From positions 1 to 42,673 of the forward strand of contig JBFMBL010000021.1 in assembly GCA_040755195.1 (NCBI GenBank): a stretch of DNA of 42,673 bases. Reading direction: 5' to 3'. The notes beneath the pieces were generated by a model, which saw only the letters and a list, made by a program, of their open reading frames with translations, was not told the DNA's origin and did no database searches. This stretch comes from SURF-55 sp040755195 (lineage in GTDB: Bacteria; Bacillota; Desulfotomaculia; Desulfotomaculales; Ammonificaceae). Each line of letters begins with the position of its first letter. Position 1 is the stretch's first letter. This document shows, piece after piece, positions 1 to 8,465 of the stretch. The position numbers and the translations under genes are program-made.

Positions 1-1253
1 GCCTTTCTTCCGATGTCCCGCCGGAAGTGCATTCCTTCAAATTTAATCCCCTCGACGGCCTTGTAAGCGCGATCGATGGCCTCACGCACATCGGCGCCGC
101 GCGCTGTGACCCCCAAAACCCTGCCGCCGGCAGTCACCAGCCGGCCGTCTTTCAAGCCTGTACCCGCATGGAAGACGATCACATCAGACGGCATGTCCTC
201 CAGCCCGGTAATAACATCCCCTTTACGATAGCTTCCGGGATAACCCGCTGCCGCCAGCACCACACATACCGATGCGCCGGGACGCCAGGTCAGCTTGACC
301 CGGCGCAAGCGCCCCGCGATTACCGCTTCTATAACATCCACCAGGTCGTTTTCGAGAAGGGAAAGGACAGGCTGGGCTTCCGGGTCCCCGAACCGCACGT
401 TGAATTCTAAAACCCTGGGCCCTTCCGCGGTCAACATTAAACCGGCGTAAAGCACGCCCTTAAAGACTATTCCCTCCGCCGCCAGTCCCCTGATGGTGGG
501 TAACAGGATCTCGGCTTCAATCCGCCGCAAGAGGTTAGGCGACACCACCGGCGCCGGCGCATACGCGCCCATCCCGCCGGTATTAGGCCCCCTGTCGTCG
601 TCGTAAACCGGTTTGTGATCCTGAGCCGGAAGAAGCGGCAGCACCGTTTCACCGTCCGTTAATGCCATTACGCTGGCTTCCTCGCCGGTAAGCTTTTCCT
701 CGACCAGGATCCGCCCGCCCGCAGCGCCGAAAGCCCTCTCTTCCATAATACTGGTAACCGCCGCTTCGGCCTCCTCCGGATCGTCTGCTACGATAACGCC
801 CTTGCCTGCCGCGAGCCCGTCCGCCTTCACCACGCACGGCCCGTTAAGCCGCCGGATATATTCCTTCGCAGGCTCCGGCGCGTCAAAAACCCCGGCTTTG
901 GCCGTGGGAACCCCGCAACGCAGCATAATCTCTTTGGCGAAAACCTTACTGGCCTCTAAACGGGCCGCTTTCTGCCGGGGACCGAAAACAGCCAACCCCG
1001 CCGTCTCAAAAACATCCACGATACCCTCGGCCAGGGGCGCCTCCGGGCCTACAACGGTAAGGGATATATCCTCGTCCCGGGCGAAAGTGAGCAGCCTTTT
1101 TATGTCCTCCGCTTTGATGTCAAGACAAGCGGCAAGCTGACCTATACCGGCATTCCCCGGCGCGCAAAACACCTTTTCCACACGGGGGTTTTGGATGATC
1201 TTCCAAACAAGGGCGTGCTCCCTCCCCCCGCCGCCGATTACAAGAACCTTCAA
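1..1253 (-). CDS. purD: Phosphoribosylamine-glycine ligase, 3' end cut by the window
   Basis: GAR synthetase joins phosphoribosylamine and glycine using ATP, the second step of purine synthesis. I translated the minus strand directly because the frame runs off the window edge. The N-terminus reads KVLVIGGGGREHALVWKI, the typical PurD nucleotide-fold start. The ATP-grasp region shows QDHKPVYDDDRGPNTGGMG and LEFNVRFGDPEAQ. The last readable codons give FEGMHFRRDIGRKA, so only a few C-terminal residues are missing from about 420. The start is a TTG at 1253, 8 nt after AGGGAGG. It is the last visible gene of the purEBCFMHD run and is separated from purH by about 295 bp of repeat-rich spacer. Confidence 0.95.
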   Translation of the reverse strand, partial: MKVLVIGGGGREHALVWKIIQNPRVEKVFCAPGNAGIGQLAACLDIKAEDIKRLLTFARDEDISLTVVGPEAPLAEGIVDVFETAGLAVFGPRQKAARLEASKVFAKEIMLRCGVPTAKAGVFDAPEPAKEYIRRLNGPCVVKADGLAAGKGVIVADDPEEAEAAVTSIMEERAFGAAGGRILVEEKLTGEEASVMALTDGETVLPLLPAQDHKPVYDDDRGPNTGGMGAYAPAPVVSPNLLRRIEAEILLPTIRGLAAEGIVFKGVLYAGLMLTAEGPRVLEFNVRFGDPEAQPVLSLLENDLVDVIEAVIAGRLRRVKLTWRPGASVCVVLAAAGYPGSYRKGDVITGLEDMPSDVIVFHAGTGLKDGRLVTAGGRVLGVTARGADVREAIDRAYKAVEGIKFEGMHFRRDIGRK

Positions 1254-1275
1254 ACCCGGTTCCTCCCTAAGAAAT

Positions 1276-1313
1276 AAATCTCACCGCCAAGACGCCAAGA
1301 ACGCCATGAATCA
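1276..1313 (-). repeat. 38-bp leader module, copy A
   Basis: The 38 bp here match 15295-15332 in inverted orientation at 37 of 38 positions. The core on this strand is CGCCAAGACGCCAAGAACGC. On the coding strand the module ends about 10 nt before the purD Shine-Dalgarno. The other copy holds the same position before a FlhB-like gene. A diverged copy lies near 42069-42097. Confidence 0.85.
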
Positions 1314-1487
1314 AGAAAATAAATACATGATAACAGGTAAATCGCTATTTCCAGCGCCGATTTCGTTGTGCGGCTTACCGCATGAGGCACTCCCTCGAAA
1401 ATAAGCGTTCTTTCGTAGGGCGCGGTGATAAGCTCCGTATTACGATGCGTTTGTGAGCTGCCATTCTCCCCATTTTCATTCTTACAT

Positions 1488-1529
1488 CCTTCTACCTTCT
1501 ATCTTCTATCTTCTACCTTCTACCTTCTG
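1488..1529. repeat. Heptad repeat, unit CCTTCTA, six copies
   Basis: Six back-to-back 7-nt units: CCTTCTA, CCTTCTA, TCTTCTA, TCTTCTA, CCTTCTA, CCTTCTG. They sit just beyond the 3' end of purH. This is one of several heptad arrays with unrelated unit sequences in the spacers of this window. Confidence 0.9.
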
Positions 1530-1548
1530 ACCCCATATCCCCGCCCTT

Positions 1549-3084
1549 TTAGTGTCTAAAGTGTCTCATCCCGGTTAAGACCATAGCAATCCCGTGCTCG
1601 TCCGCGGCCTTGATGGATTCCGCGTCTTTCAGCGACCCGCCCGGCTGGATGATCGAAGTGATTCCGGCCCTTGCCGCCTCAAGCACCGTGTCCGGGAAGG
1701 GGAAGAAGGCGTCGGAAGCCAGCGCCGCACCCCGCGCTTTTTCACCCGCCTGTTCAAAAGCGATTTTGGCGGAACCGACGCGGTTCATTTGCCCCGCTCC
1801 GACACCGACCAGCTGCTTGCCTTTTGTAACCACGATCGCGTTGGACTTGACGTGCTTTACTATCGTAAAGCCGAACAGCAGCTCGTCAAGCTCCTCGGGC
1901 GAGGGCGCCCGCTTTGTCACCACTTTGAGCGCGTCCTTATCCGCGACCTTTCTGTCCGCGTCCTGAACGAGAAGCCCGCCGTTCACCTTCCGGATATCCA
2001 TCCAGTCGGTCGTCTGCCCGGTCAAGGTACCGACACTGAGAAGCCGCAAGTCCTTCTTCTGTTTCAAAACCTCAAGGGCATCCGCGGTAAATTCCGGCGC
2101 GATGATCGCCTCGAGGAATATCTTCACCATTTCCTCCGCCGCCGCCTTATCCACCGGCCGGTTGACGGCCACAATCCCGCCGAAAGCCGAAACCGGGTCG
2201 GTTTCAAACGCCAACCTGTATGCCTCACCAACCGCAGCCGCCTGGGCGACGCCGCAGGGGTTGTTGTGCTTTACAATCACGACGGTCGGCACGTCAAACT
2301 CCCGTACCAGTTCAAAGGCCGCATTCAGGTCAAGAATGTTGTTGTAAGAAAGCTCCTTGCCGTGGAGCTTTTCCGCGTTTCCCACGCAGGGGCCCTTGGT
2401 CCTTAAGTCACGGTAAAAGGCGGCCGTCTGGTGCGGGTTTTCTCCGTAGCGCAGAACCCCTGCCAAATCGAAGGCCAGGGTCAATTCCCGCCGGAACCGG
2501 TCGCTGGAAGCCAGGCTCCCCATATAATCAGCGATTGCTGTATCATAATGCGCCGTATGAGCAAAAGCCTCTTGCGCAAGCGCAAGCCGCAGGTCCGCAC
2601 CCACTTCGCCCGCCCTTAAGGCTTCCAGTACAGCGGAATAACGCGCCGGGTTCACAACAACCAGCACATACTGGTGGTTTTTAGCCGCCGCACGGATCAT
2701 GGCAGGGCCGCCGATATCGATGTTTTCAACCGCATCCGCAAGGGTTACGCCTTCTTTGCTTACCGTCTGGCGGAAGGGATAAAGGTTTACCGCCACCAGG
2801 TCGATAGGCGCAATACCCTGTTCCTCAAGCTGCCGCAGGTGCTCTTCCGTCCTGAGAGCAAGTATCCCGCCGTGAACCTTGGGGTGCAGCGTTTTGACCC
2901 GCCCGTTCAGAATTTCAGGAAAACCGGTAACCTCGGAGACATAAGTCGCCTCAACACCCGCGTTTTTAATGGTCTTAAAGGTACCGCCGGTAGAAACGAC
3001 CTCCCACCCCAGCTCCGTAAGACCCCGGGCCAGCTCCACTACACCCGTCTTGTCCGAAACACTGATAAGCGCTTTTCTTTTCAA
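1549..3084 (-). CDS. purH: Bifunctional AICAR transformylase / IMP cyclohydrolase
   Basis: PurH carries out the last two steps to IMP: formylation of AICAR with 10-formyl-THF, then ring closure. The 511-aa product has the family's usual length. The N-terminal MGS-like cyclohydrolase domain starts KRKALISVSDKTGVVELA and shows STGGTFKTIKNAGV. The transformylase domain shows LRYGENPHQTAAFYRD, IVKHNNPCG and SNAIV. The start is a TTG at 3084, 8 nt after GGAGG. Canonical Firmicute operons have purN between purM and purH. Here only about 70 bp separate them, and that spacer holds a heptad array. Confidence 0.97.
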   Translation of the reverse strand: MKRKALISVSDKTGVVELARGLTELGWEVVSTGGTFKTIKNAGVEATYVSEVTGFPEILNGRVKTLHPKVHGGILALRTEEHLRQLEEQGIAPIDLVAVNLYPFRQTVSKEGVTLADAVENIDIGGPAMIRAAAKNHQYVLVVVNPARYSAVLEALRAGEVGADLRLALAQEAFAHTAHYDTAIADYMGSLASSDRFRRELTLAFDLAGVLRYGENPHQTAAFYRDLRTKGPCVGNAEKLHGKELSYNNILDLNAAFELVREFDVPTVVIVKHNNPCGVAQAAAVGEAYRLAFETDPVSAFGGIVAVNRPVDKAAAEEMVKIFLEAIIAPEFTADALEVLKQKKDLRLLSVGTLTGQTTDWMDIRKVNGGLLVQDADRKVADKDALKVVTKRAPSPEELDELLFGFTIVKHVKSNAIVVTKGKQLVGVGAGQMNRVGSAKIAFEQAGEKARGAALASDAFFPFPDTVLEAARAGITSIIQPGGSLKDAESIKAADEHGIAMVLTGMRHFRH

Positions 3085-3105
3085 TCCACCCGCCTCCTTA
3101 TAATA

Positions 3106-3133
3106 AGTTCAAAGTTCAAAGTTCAAAGTTTGA
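3106..3133. repeat. Heptad repeat, unit AGTTCAA, four copies
   Basis: Units AGTTCAA x3 and AGTTTGA lie between purM and purH, just upstream of the purH ribosome-binding site, where purN would normally be. Confidence 0.9.
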
Positions 3134-3155
3134 GGCCGGACGTTAATAATACCGA

Positions 3156-4187
3156 TTACCTGTATATAACTCCCTTTATGCCGCTTTCAACCTGCCCGAT
3201 GATGTAAGCCTGCTCGCCGGCCGCCGACAGGGTTTTGAGCAGGTCTTGCACCTCCACTGGGGGCACTATCAGGACGTACCCGATCCCCATGTTGAAGGTC
3301 CGGAACATCTCGCCGTCCGTCACGCCGCCGTGCTCCTGAATAAGCCGGAAAACCGGCGGGACGGGCCAGGATCCGGACCCGAGGGCCACTCCGACCCCTC
3401 GCGGCAGCACCCGGGGGATGTTTTCCGTCAATCCGCCACCCGTAATGTGGGCCATCCCGCGGATATCAAACCGCCTTAAGAGGGAAAGGACCGTGCGCAC
3501 ATAAATCCGGGTCGGTTCAAGCAGTTCTTCGCCCACCGTCCGACCTAAGAGGGGATCGTAGGTATCGATTCCATATTCCAAAACCTCAAAAAATACCTTT
3601 CGCGCCAGACTAAGTCCGTTCGAATGAATCCCCGATGAGGGCAAGCCGACAACAACATCCCCGGGAGTTATGCGCTTACCTTCCACTATGCGGCTCCGCT
3701 CTACGACGCCGACCGCAAAACCGGCGATATCATACTCCCCCGGCGAGTAAAAGCCGGGCATCTCGGCCGTCTCGCCGCCTATAAGCGCGCATCCCGCCAT
3801 CTCGCAACCGCGCGCCACGCCTGAAACGATGGCGGCCACCTGCTCGGGCACCAGCTTGCCTACCGCCAGGTAGTCCAGAAAAAAAAGCGGCTCCGCCCCG
3901 CAAACCAGCACATCATTGACGCACATCGCTACCGCGTCGATGCCCACCGTATAATGCCTCTCGCACATAAAGGCCACCCGGAGCTTGGTTCCAACCCCGT
4001 CTGTCCCGGCTACCAGCACCGGTTCCCGGTAGCCCGACGGCAAGGCGCACAGCCCTCCGAAACCGCCGATTTCCGTCAGTACTTCCGGACGAAAGGTACG
4101 GCGGACGATCTTTTGCAGCAGCGCCACCGCCTCATTGGCCGCTTCGATGTCAACCCCGGCCCCGGCGTAAGTCAAACCCTTCGTCAC
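3156..4187 (-). CDS. purM: Phosphoribosylformylglycinamidine cyclo-ligase (AIR synthetase)
   Basis: PurM closes the imidazole ring of FGAM to give AIR using ATP. The protein has the typical opening TKGLTYAGAGVDIEAANEAV, then GTDGVGTKLRVA, the GGETAEMPGFY motif and SSGIHSNGLSLARKV. I chose the GTG at 4187 (343 aa, close to the family's 340-350) because GGGGGG precedes it by 6 nt and homologues begin here. An ATG at 4211 is possible. The frame stays open upstream to 4268, but that extension is encoded by the miniature element at 4221-4464 and is not part of the gene. Membership in the purine operon follows from position. Confidence 0.95.
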   Translation of the reverse strand: MTKGLTYAGAGVDIEAANEAVALLQKIVRRTFRPEVLTEIGGFGGLCALPSGYREPVLVAGTDGVGTKLRVAFMCERHYTVGIDAVAMCVNDVLVCGAEPLFFLDYLAVGKLVPEQVAAIVSGVARGCEMAGCALIGGETAEMPGFYSPGEYDIAGFAVGVVERSRIVEGKRITPGDVVVGLPSSGIHSNGLSLARKVFFEVLEYGIDTYDPLLGRTVGEELLEPTRIYVRTVLSLLRRFDIRGMAHITGGGLTENIPRVLPRGVGVALGSGSWPVPPVFRLIQEHGGVTDGEMFRTFNMGIGYVLIVPPVEVQDLLKTLSAAGEQAYIIGQVESGIKGVIYR

Positions 4188-4212
4188 GCTTTTCCCCCCG
4201 CAGCTTTTCATG

Positions 4213-4472
4213 CGCCTTTTGTATCTATTCAGATGTCCCGTCGTTGGGCGCGGCAATATGCTGCGCATAGCTTTGTCAGCCGGTCAGGGGCAGTGCTCAC
4301 CCAGCACTCAGTTACTTCTCAGCTACTTGCGTTGGGCTACAGTTAATATTCATCATGCAGCTAAGTCTGAGTGCTGGGCTCCGCGCTGCCCCAGGCCGGC
4401 TTTCGCGCTCTGCTTGCATCTCGCCGCGTTCCGTCAGAGAAACACTAAGCGGCTGAATAGTTACCGCCTTTT
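4213..4472. mobile_element. IS66-like miniature element in the purF-purM spacer, with 8-bp target duplication
   Basis: The element proper is 4221-4464 (244 bp). It starts GTATCTATTCAG and ends CTGAATAGTTAC, a 12-bp inverted terminal repeat with one mismatch. It is flanked on both sides by the identical 8 bp CGCCTTTT (4213-4220 and 4465-4472). GTA-type ends with 8-bp duplications fit what is known of the IS66 family. It contains no transposase. An inner inverted pair, CCAGCACTCA and TGAGTGCTGG, marks an extra block of about 80 bp absent from the copy at 21281. Confidence 0.85.
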
Positions 4473-4556
4473 TATTATTTCCGGCCTTTTCGGCCGCCCT
4501 CTCCGGTTCAGCCGTGTCAGACCGGCTGCCGCATGTTTTGGATAATCCTTTGTCGT

Positions 4557-6211
4557 TCACCCCGCGGCCCCCAACACCGAAGGGCAGTCCAACCCGAACT
4601 TCCCTTCGTCCCGGTCCCTCACGTTTACCGGATATTCACCGGTAAAGCACGCCACACAAAGGTTCCGTGCCTTATCGCCGAAAACCCGCAGAAGACCATC
4701 CAGGCTTAGATAGTGAAGGCCGTCAGCGCCGATAAACCGGCAGATCTCCTTCACGTTTTTATGTGCCGCAATCAACTCGGTTTCATCCGAGGTGTCAATC
4801 CCGTAATAGCAGGAGCGGATGATCGGCGGTGAGCTGAGGCAGAAATCAATCTCTTTGGCCCCTGCATCCCGCAACATTTTTACAATCCTGCAGCTCGTGG
4901 TTCCTCTCACCACCGAGTCGTCGACCACCACCACCTTCTTCCCGACCAACGCCTCCCGTACCGGGTTAAGCTTGAGCCGTACCCCGGTATCCCGGATTTG
5001 TTGTGAAGGCTGAATGAAGGTCCGGCCCACGTAACGGTTTTTCATCAAGCCCTCTTCAAACACCAGCCCCGATTCTTCGGCGTAACCCCGGGCAGCCGCC
5101 ACTCCGGAGTCCGGCACGGGCACAACGATATCGGCCTGCGGACAAAATTCGCGGGCCAGTTGACGCCCCATTTCCCGCCGGACTTGTCCCACATTGAAGC
5201 CGTCAATGGTGCTGTCCGGCCTGGCAAAGTATATGTACTCGAATACACAGTGCGCCTGCCGCGGTGCCGCTTGAACGGCATGGGTTCTAGGTCCCTCCGG
5301 CGCGATCTCGAGAATTTCGCCGGGACTCACGTCCCGCATAAAGGTCGCTCCTACAGCGTCAAGGGCGCAAGACTCTGAAGCCACAACCCAGCCGGAACCC
5401 AACCGACCGATACAAAGCGGGTGGAAACCGTACGGATCCCTTACCGCATAGATCCTGTCCTCGGTCAGAATAACCAGTGAATAAGCTCCTTCGACCTTTT
5501 CCATGCTCTGTTTAATGGCAAGAGGCAAATTGCATTGGCCGTTTAAGCGGGCAATGAGGTTAATCATGACCTCGCTGTCGGTTGTCGTTTGAAAGACCGC
5601 GCCCTCCTTCAGCAGCTCCCTGCGAAGGGAAAACCCGTTGGAGATGTTTCCGTTGTGAGCCAGACCCAGCATTCCGTGCCCGCAGTAAAAAACGAGCGGC
5701 TGGGCGTTAATCGGATGACTGGCTCCCGTGGTGGAGTACCGGACGTGCCCGATCGCCAAACGACCTTTAAGCTGGGACAGCCTGTTCTCGGAAAAAACCT
5801 CCGCCACCAGCCCCATTTCCTTGTGAAGGACGATCTGCCTGCCGTCGGCTACGGCAATCCCGGCGCTCTCCTGCCCCCGATGCTGCAACGCGTAAAGACC
5901 GTAATAAGTCAAACTGGCTACGTCCAAGCCGGGCGCGTATACGCCGAAAACCCCGCAGGCCTCCTGGAGCTTATCCGCGNNNNNNNNNNNNNNNNNNNNN
6001 NNNNNNNNNNNNNNNNNNNNNNNNNNNNNNNNNNNNNNNNNNNNNNNNNNNNNNNNNNNNNNNNNNNNNNNNNNNNNNNGGCAATCCCGGCGCTCTCCTG
6101 CCCCCGATGCTGCAACGCGTAAAGACCGTAATAAGTCAAACTGGCTACGTCCAAGCCGGGCGCGTATACGCCGAAAACCCCGCAGGCCTCCTGGAGCTTA
6201 TCCGCGTGCAT
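4557..6211 (-). CDS. purF: Amidophosphoribosyltransferase (interrupted only by an assembly gap)
   Basis: PurF commits PRPP to purine synthesis by transferring glutamine-derived ammonia. With the 100-N gap collapsed across its 127-bp duplicated flanks, the frame is continuous and gives 475 aa. The N-terminus MHADKLQEA-Cys10 is a short propeptide before the catalytic Cys. The glutaminase domain follows (HRGQESAGIA, GHVRYSTTG), then the phosphoribosyltransferase domain with the PRPP motif VVVVDDSVVRGTT. Cysteines in HCVFEYIYF, RSCYYG and CVAC fit the Bacillus-type 4Fe-4S enzyme. The ATG at 6211 follows AAGGAGG. As deposited, the reading frame is artificially broken at the Ns. Confidence 0.93.
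5853..6206. other. Scaffold gap with duplicated 127-bp flanks, inside purF
   Basis: Bases 5980-6079 are 100 Ns. The 127 bp before the gap (5853-5979) and the 127 bp after it (6080-6206) are identical. Two contigs ending in the same 127-mer were joined with a fixed-size gap, which suggests an assembly k-mer of 127. Removing the gap and one flank restores purF. It is not a biological duplication. Confidence 0.95.
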
Positions 6212-6254
6212 TTGGTTCCTCCTTGAAAATAGTACTACTTATAATAGAGATTCT

Positions 6255-6959
6255 TTATCCCGAAAGGCGCTGCCAAACCTCGGCATAGGCCTCCGCCACG
6301 TTGCCGAGGTCTCTCCGGAAGCGGTCCTTGTCAAGCTTTTCCCCGGTCTTCTTGTCCCAGAAACGGCAGGTGTCCGGAGATATCTCGTCGGCAAGCAGAA
6401 TTCCGCCGTCTTTCCTGCCGAACTCCAGCTTGAAGTCGACCAGGGTGATTCCCTTGGCGTCAAGGTGCTCCTTTAATACCGCGTTAACCTTGAGCGCCGT
6501 TTCCTTCATCTGGTGAAGTTCTTCCGCAGTCGCAAGCCCGAGGGCAACCACGTGAGAGCAGTTAATCATCGGATCACCGAGGTCGTCACGTTTGTAGTAG
6601 TACTCAACCACCGGCTGGCTGAGGGGTGTCCCTTCGGGTAAGCCTGTCCTCTTGGCAAGGCTTCCTGCTGCGATATTCCGGGCCACGACCTCTATCGCGA
6701 TTATCTCAACCGCCTCGACCAGCATTTCCCGGTCGCCTAAGACGTCCACGTAATGGCTCGGGATGCAGGCGCCCTTAAGCAACCTGAAAAAATATGCGGA
6801 AATGCGGTTGTTCAACACGCCCTTGTCGCTGATCGTACCGCGCTTTTTCCCGTCGAAAGCGGTGGCGTCGTCTTTAAACTCGACTATGTACCGGTCGGGC
6901 GCATCCGTCCGGAATACCCGCTTCGCTTTCCCTTCGTATAGCATCTCGCCACGCTTCAT
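6255..6959 (-). CDS. purC: SAICAR synthetase
   Basis: PurC condenses CAIR with aspartate using ATP. The 234-aa protein has the family length and landmarks: MLYEGKAKRVFRTD, FKDDATAFDGKKRGTI with a KGVLNN segment, IEVVARNIAAGSLAKR, LVDFKLEFGR and LADEISPDTCRFWD. The ATG at 6959 is 7 nt after GGAGGT. Only 43 bp separate it from purF, so the two are probably co-transcribed. Confidence 0.97.
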   Translation of the reverse strand: MKRGEMLYEGKAKRVFRTDAPDRYIVEFKDDATAFDGKKRGTISDKGVLNNRISAYFFRLLKGACIPSHYVDVLGDREMLVEAVEIIAIEVVARNIAAGSLAKRTGLPEGTPLSQPVVEYYYKRDDLGDPMINCSHVVALGLATAEELHQMKETALKVNAVLKEHLDAKGITLVDFKLEFGRKDGGILLADEISPDTCRFWDKKTGEKLDKDRFRRDLGNVAEAYAEVWQRLSG

Positions 6960-6989
6960 TATCTTTACCTCCCGGGAGAATTACTTTTT

Positions 6990-7031
6990 GTAACTATTCA
7001 GGCACCGCGTTGGGCGCGTTCCGTCGGTGTC
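6990..7031. repeat. Relic of the IS66-like miniature element
   Basis: GTAACTATTCAGGCAC matches one end of the element family. The following GGGCGCGTTCCGTC matches interior and right-end sequence of the other copies. The right terminal repeat is missing, so this looks like an internally deleted, end-truncated remnant in the purB-purC spacer. Confidence 0.65.
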
Positions 7032-7036
7032 TTTTT

Positions 7037-8341
7037 TTAACCCCTCGCCTGTTTTTCAAAACGCTGGTAGACCTTGTCCACGTGTTGAATAAAATAGTCA
7101 TAGTCAAAAAGCGCATCTATTTCCGCCGTAGAAAACCGCTTCATGAACTCGGCATCTGCCAGCAGGAGTTCCTTCAGCGGCTGTCCGGTCCGCCACGACT
7201 CCATGGCGTTCCGCTGAACGATGAGGTACGCTTCGTCCCGGCTCAGGCCCTTATCCACCAACGCCAGGAGCACCCGCTGGGAAAACACCAGCCCGCCGGT
7301 ACGCTCGAGGTTGCTCCGCATATTTTCGGGGTACACGTTCAGCCCTTCGAGGAGTTCGGTCAGCTTGAAAAGCATATAATCGAGCAACGTCGTGCTGTCG
7401 GGTATGATTACCCGTTCCACGGAGGAGTGCGAAATATCCCGCTCATGCCAGAGCGCCACGTTTTCCATGGCTACCAGGCAATTGCCGCGCAGCACGCGGG
7501 CAAGACCGCTCAAGCGCTCGGCTATAATAGGGTTGCGTTTGTGAGGCATGGCCGAGGAGCCCTTCTGCCCGGCCCTGAATGGCTCTTCCACCTCTCTGAT
7601 GTCCGTACGCTGCAAGCCTCTTATCTCTACGGCAAATTTCTCTATCGAACTGCCGGTGATGGCGATAGCGGTGAGATACTCGGCATGCCGGTCACGCTGA
7701 AGCACCTGCGTTGAAACACGGACGGGTTTTAACCCCAACCGCTTGCATGCCAGTTCCTCCACCTGCGGGTCGAGATTGGCGTATGTGCCGACCGCGCCTG
7801 ATATTTTCCCCACGCTTATCCGGTCAACCGCCCGCCGCATACGCTCGATGTTACGTTCCGTTTCCGCTACCCAGAGCAGCATCTTTAAGCCGAAGGTTGT
7901 CGGTTCGGCATGTATCCCATGGGTACGGCCTATCATCAAGGTCTTCCGGTGCTTCTGCGCCAGATCGAAGATTACGGCCCTCAACCTCGCCAGACGGGTA
8001 ATAATCATCTCCCCTGCTTCCTTCATGAGCAGGCTCAGGGCCGTGTCGACCACGTCGGATGAAGTCATCCCCAGGTGAATGAAACGCGACGCCTCTCCGA
8101 CGTATTCTCCGACACAGGTCAGAAAAGCTATGACATCGTGCCGCGTCTCTTTTTCAATCTCGAGGATGCGCTCCACGTTGAAGGAGGCCTTCGCCCTTAT
8201 CTCCGCGACGGCTTCCCTGGGGATAACCCCGAGTTCAGACCACGCCTCACAGGCAGCAATTTCGACTTCCAGCCACTTTCGAAAGCGGTTTTCCTCGGAC
8301 CAAACCCGTCCCATCTCCGGCAATGTATAGCGTTTGATCAT
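7037..8341 (-). CDS. purB: Adenylosuccinate lyase
   Basis: PurB removes fumarate from SAICAR and from adenylosuccinate, serving both the IMP pathway and AMP synthesis. The lyase signature GSSAMPHKRNP is present about two-thirds along. Two other active-site regions are seen: HLGMTSSDVVDTA and GRTHGIHAEPTTFG. I chose the ATG at 8341 (434 aa, MIKRYTLPEM), about 7 nt after AGGTG. A GTG three codons earlier overlaps that ribosome-binding site and is less likely. The gene lies between purE and purC on the same strand. Confidence 0.96.
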   Translation of the reverse strand: MIKRYTLPEMGRVWSEENRFRKWLEVEIAACEAWSELGVIPREAVAEIRAKASFNVERILEIEKETRHDVIAFLTCVGEYVGEASRFIHLGMTSSDVVDTALSLLMKEAGEMIITRLARLRAVIFDLAQKHRKTLMIGRTHGIHAEPTTFGLKMLLWVAETERNIERMRRAVDRISVGKISGAVGTYANLDPQVEELACKRLGLKPVRVSTQVLQRDRHAEYLTAIAITGSSIEKFAVEIRGLQRTDIREVEEPFRAGQKGSSAMPHKRNPIIAERLSGLARVLRGNCLVAMENVALWHERDISHSSVERVIIPDSTTLLDYMLFKLTELLEGLNVYPENMRSNLERTGGLVFSQRVLLALVDKGLSRDEAYLIVQRNAMESWRTGQPLKELLLADAEFMKRFSTAEIDALFDYDYFIQHVDKVYQRFEKQARG

Positions 8342-8363
8342 ACATCTCACCTGTCTTACTTAG

Positions 8364-8398
8364 CAGTCAGTAGTCAGTAGTCAGAATCCAGAACCCAT
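8364..8398. repeat. Heptad repeat, unit TAGTCAG, five degenerate copies
   Basis: Units CAGTCAG, TAGTCAG, TAGTCAG, AATCCAG, AACCCAT in the purE-purB spacer. A second array of a different unit lies 18 bp away. Confidence 0.8.
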
Positions 8399-8416
8399 TC
8401 CGGTCCCCACTCCCAT

Positions 8417-8465
8417 GACTTAGGACTCGCGACTGAGGACTGAGGACTCAGGACTTAGGACTCTT
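8417..8465. repeat. Heptad repeat, unit GACTNAG, seven copies overlapping the purE stop
   Basis: Seven consecutive 7-nt units (GACTTAG, GACTCGC, GACTGAG, GACTGAG, GACTCAG, GACTTAG, GACTCTT). The purE stop codon (8448-8450) lies inside unit five, so the array supplies the last codons of purE. A closely similar array occurs downstream of rplU at 41503-41604. Confidence 0.9.

Larger units (their letters stand above)
1254..1548. other. purH-purD spacer, repeat-rich, no gene
   Basis: This 295-bp spacer has no credible coding region. It holds the 38-bp module described separately (1276-1313), a stretch around 1413-1434 resembling the interior of the IS66-like miniature elements (GGGCGCGGTGATAAGCT) but lacking their ends, and six 7-nt repeats at 1488-1529. 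Confidence 0.7.

Noticed and set aside
1594..2406. Long plus-strand open frames opposite purH
   Set aside because: They are antisense shadows of purH, with no ribosome-binding sites and no recognisable domains. Similar shadows lie opposite proA (34860-35693) and apgM (39866-40816).
4312..4560. 82-codon minus-strand open frame between purM and purF
   Set aside because: It lies almost wholly within the miniature element, has no family resemblance and overlaps the element's terminal repeat.
5853..6206. Partial tandem duplication of purF
   Set aside because: The flanks are exactly 127 bp and identical, matching the second gap; an assembly artefact explains it better.
8364..8465. Short repeats resembling a CRISPR array
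   Set aside because: Units are 7 nt, contiguous and without spacers; no cas genes are present. They are tandem heptads.
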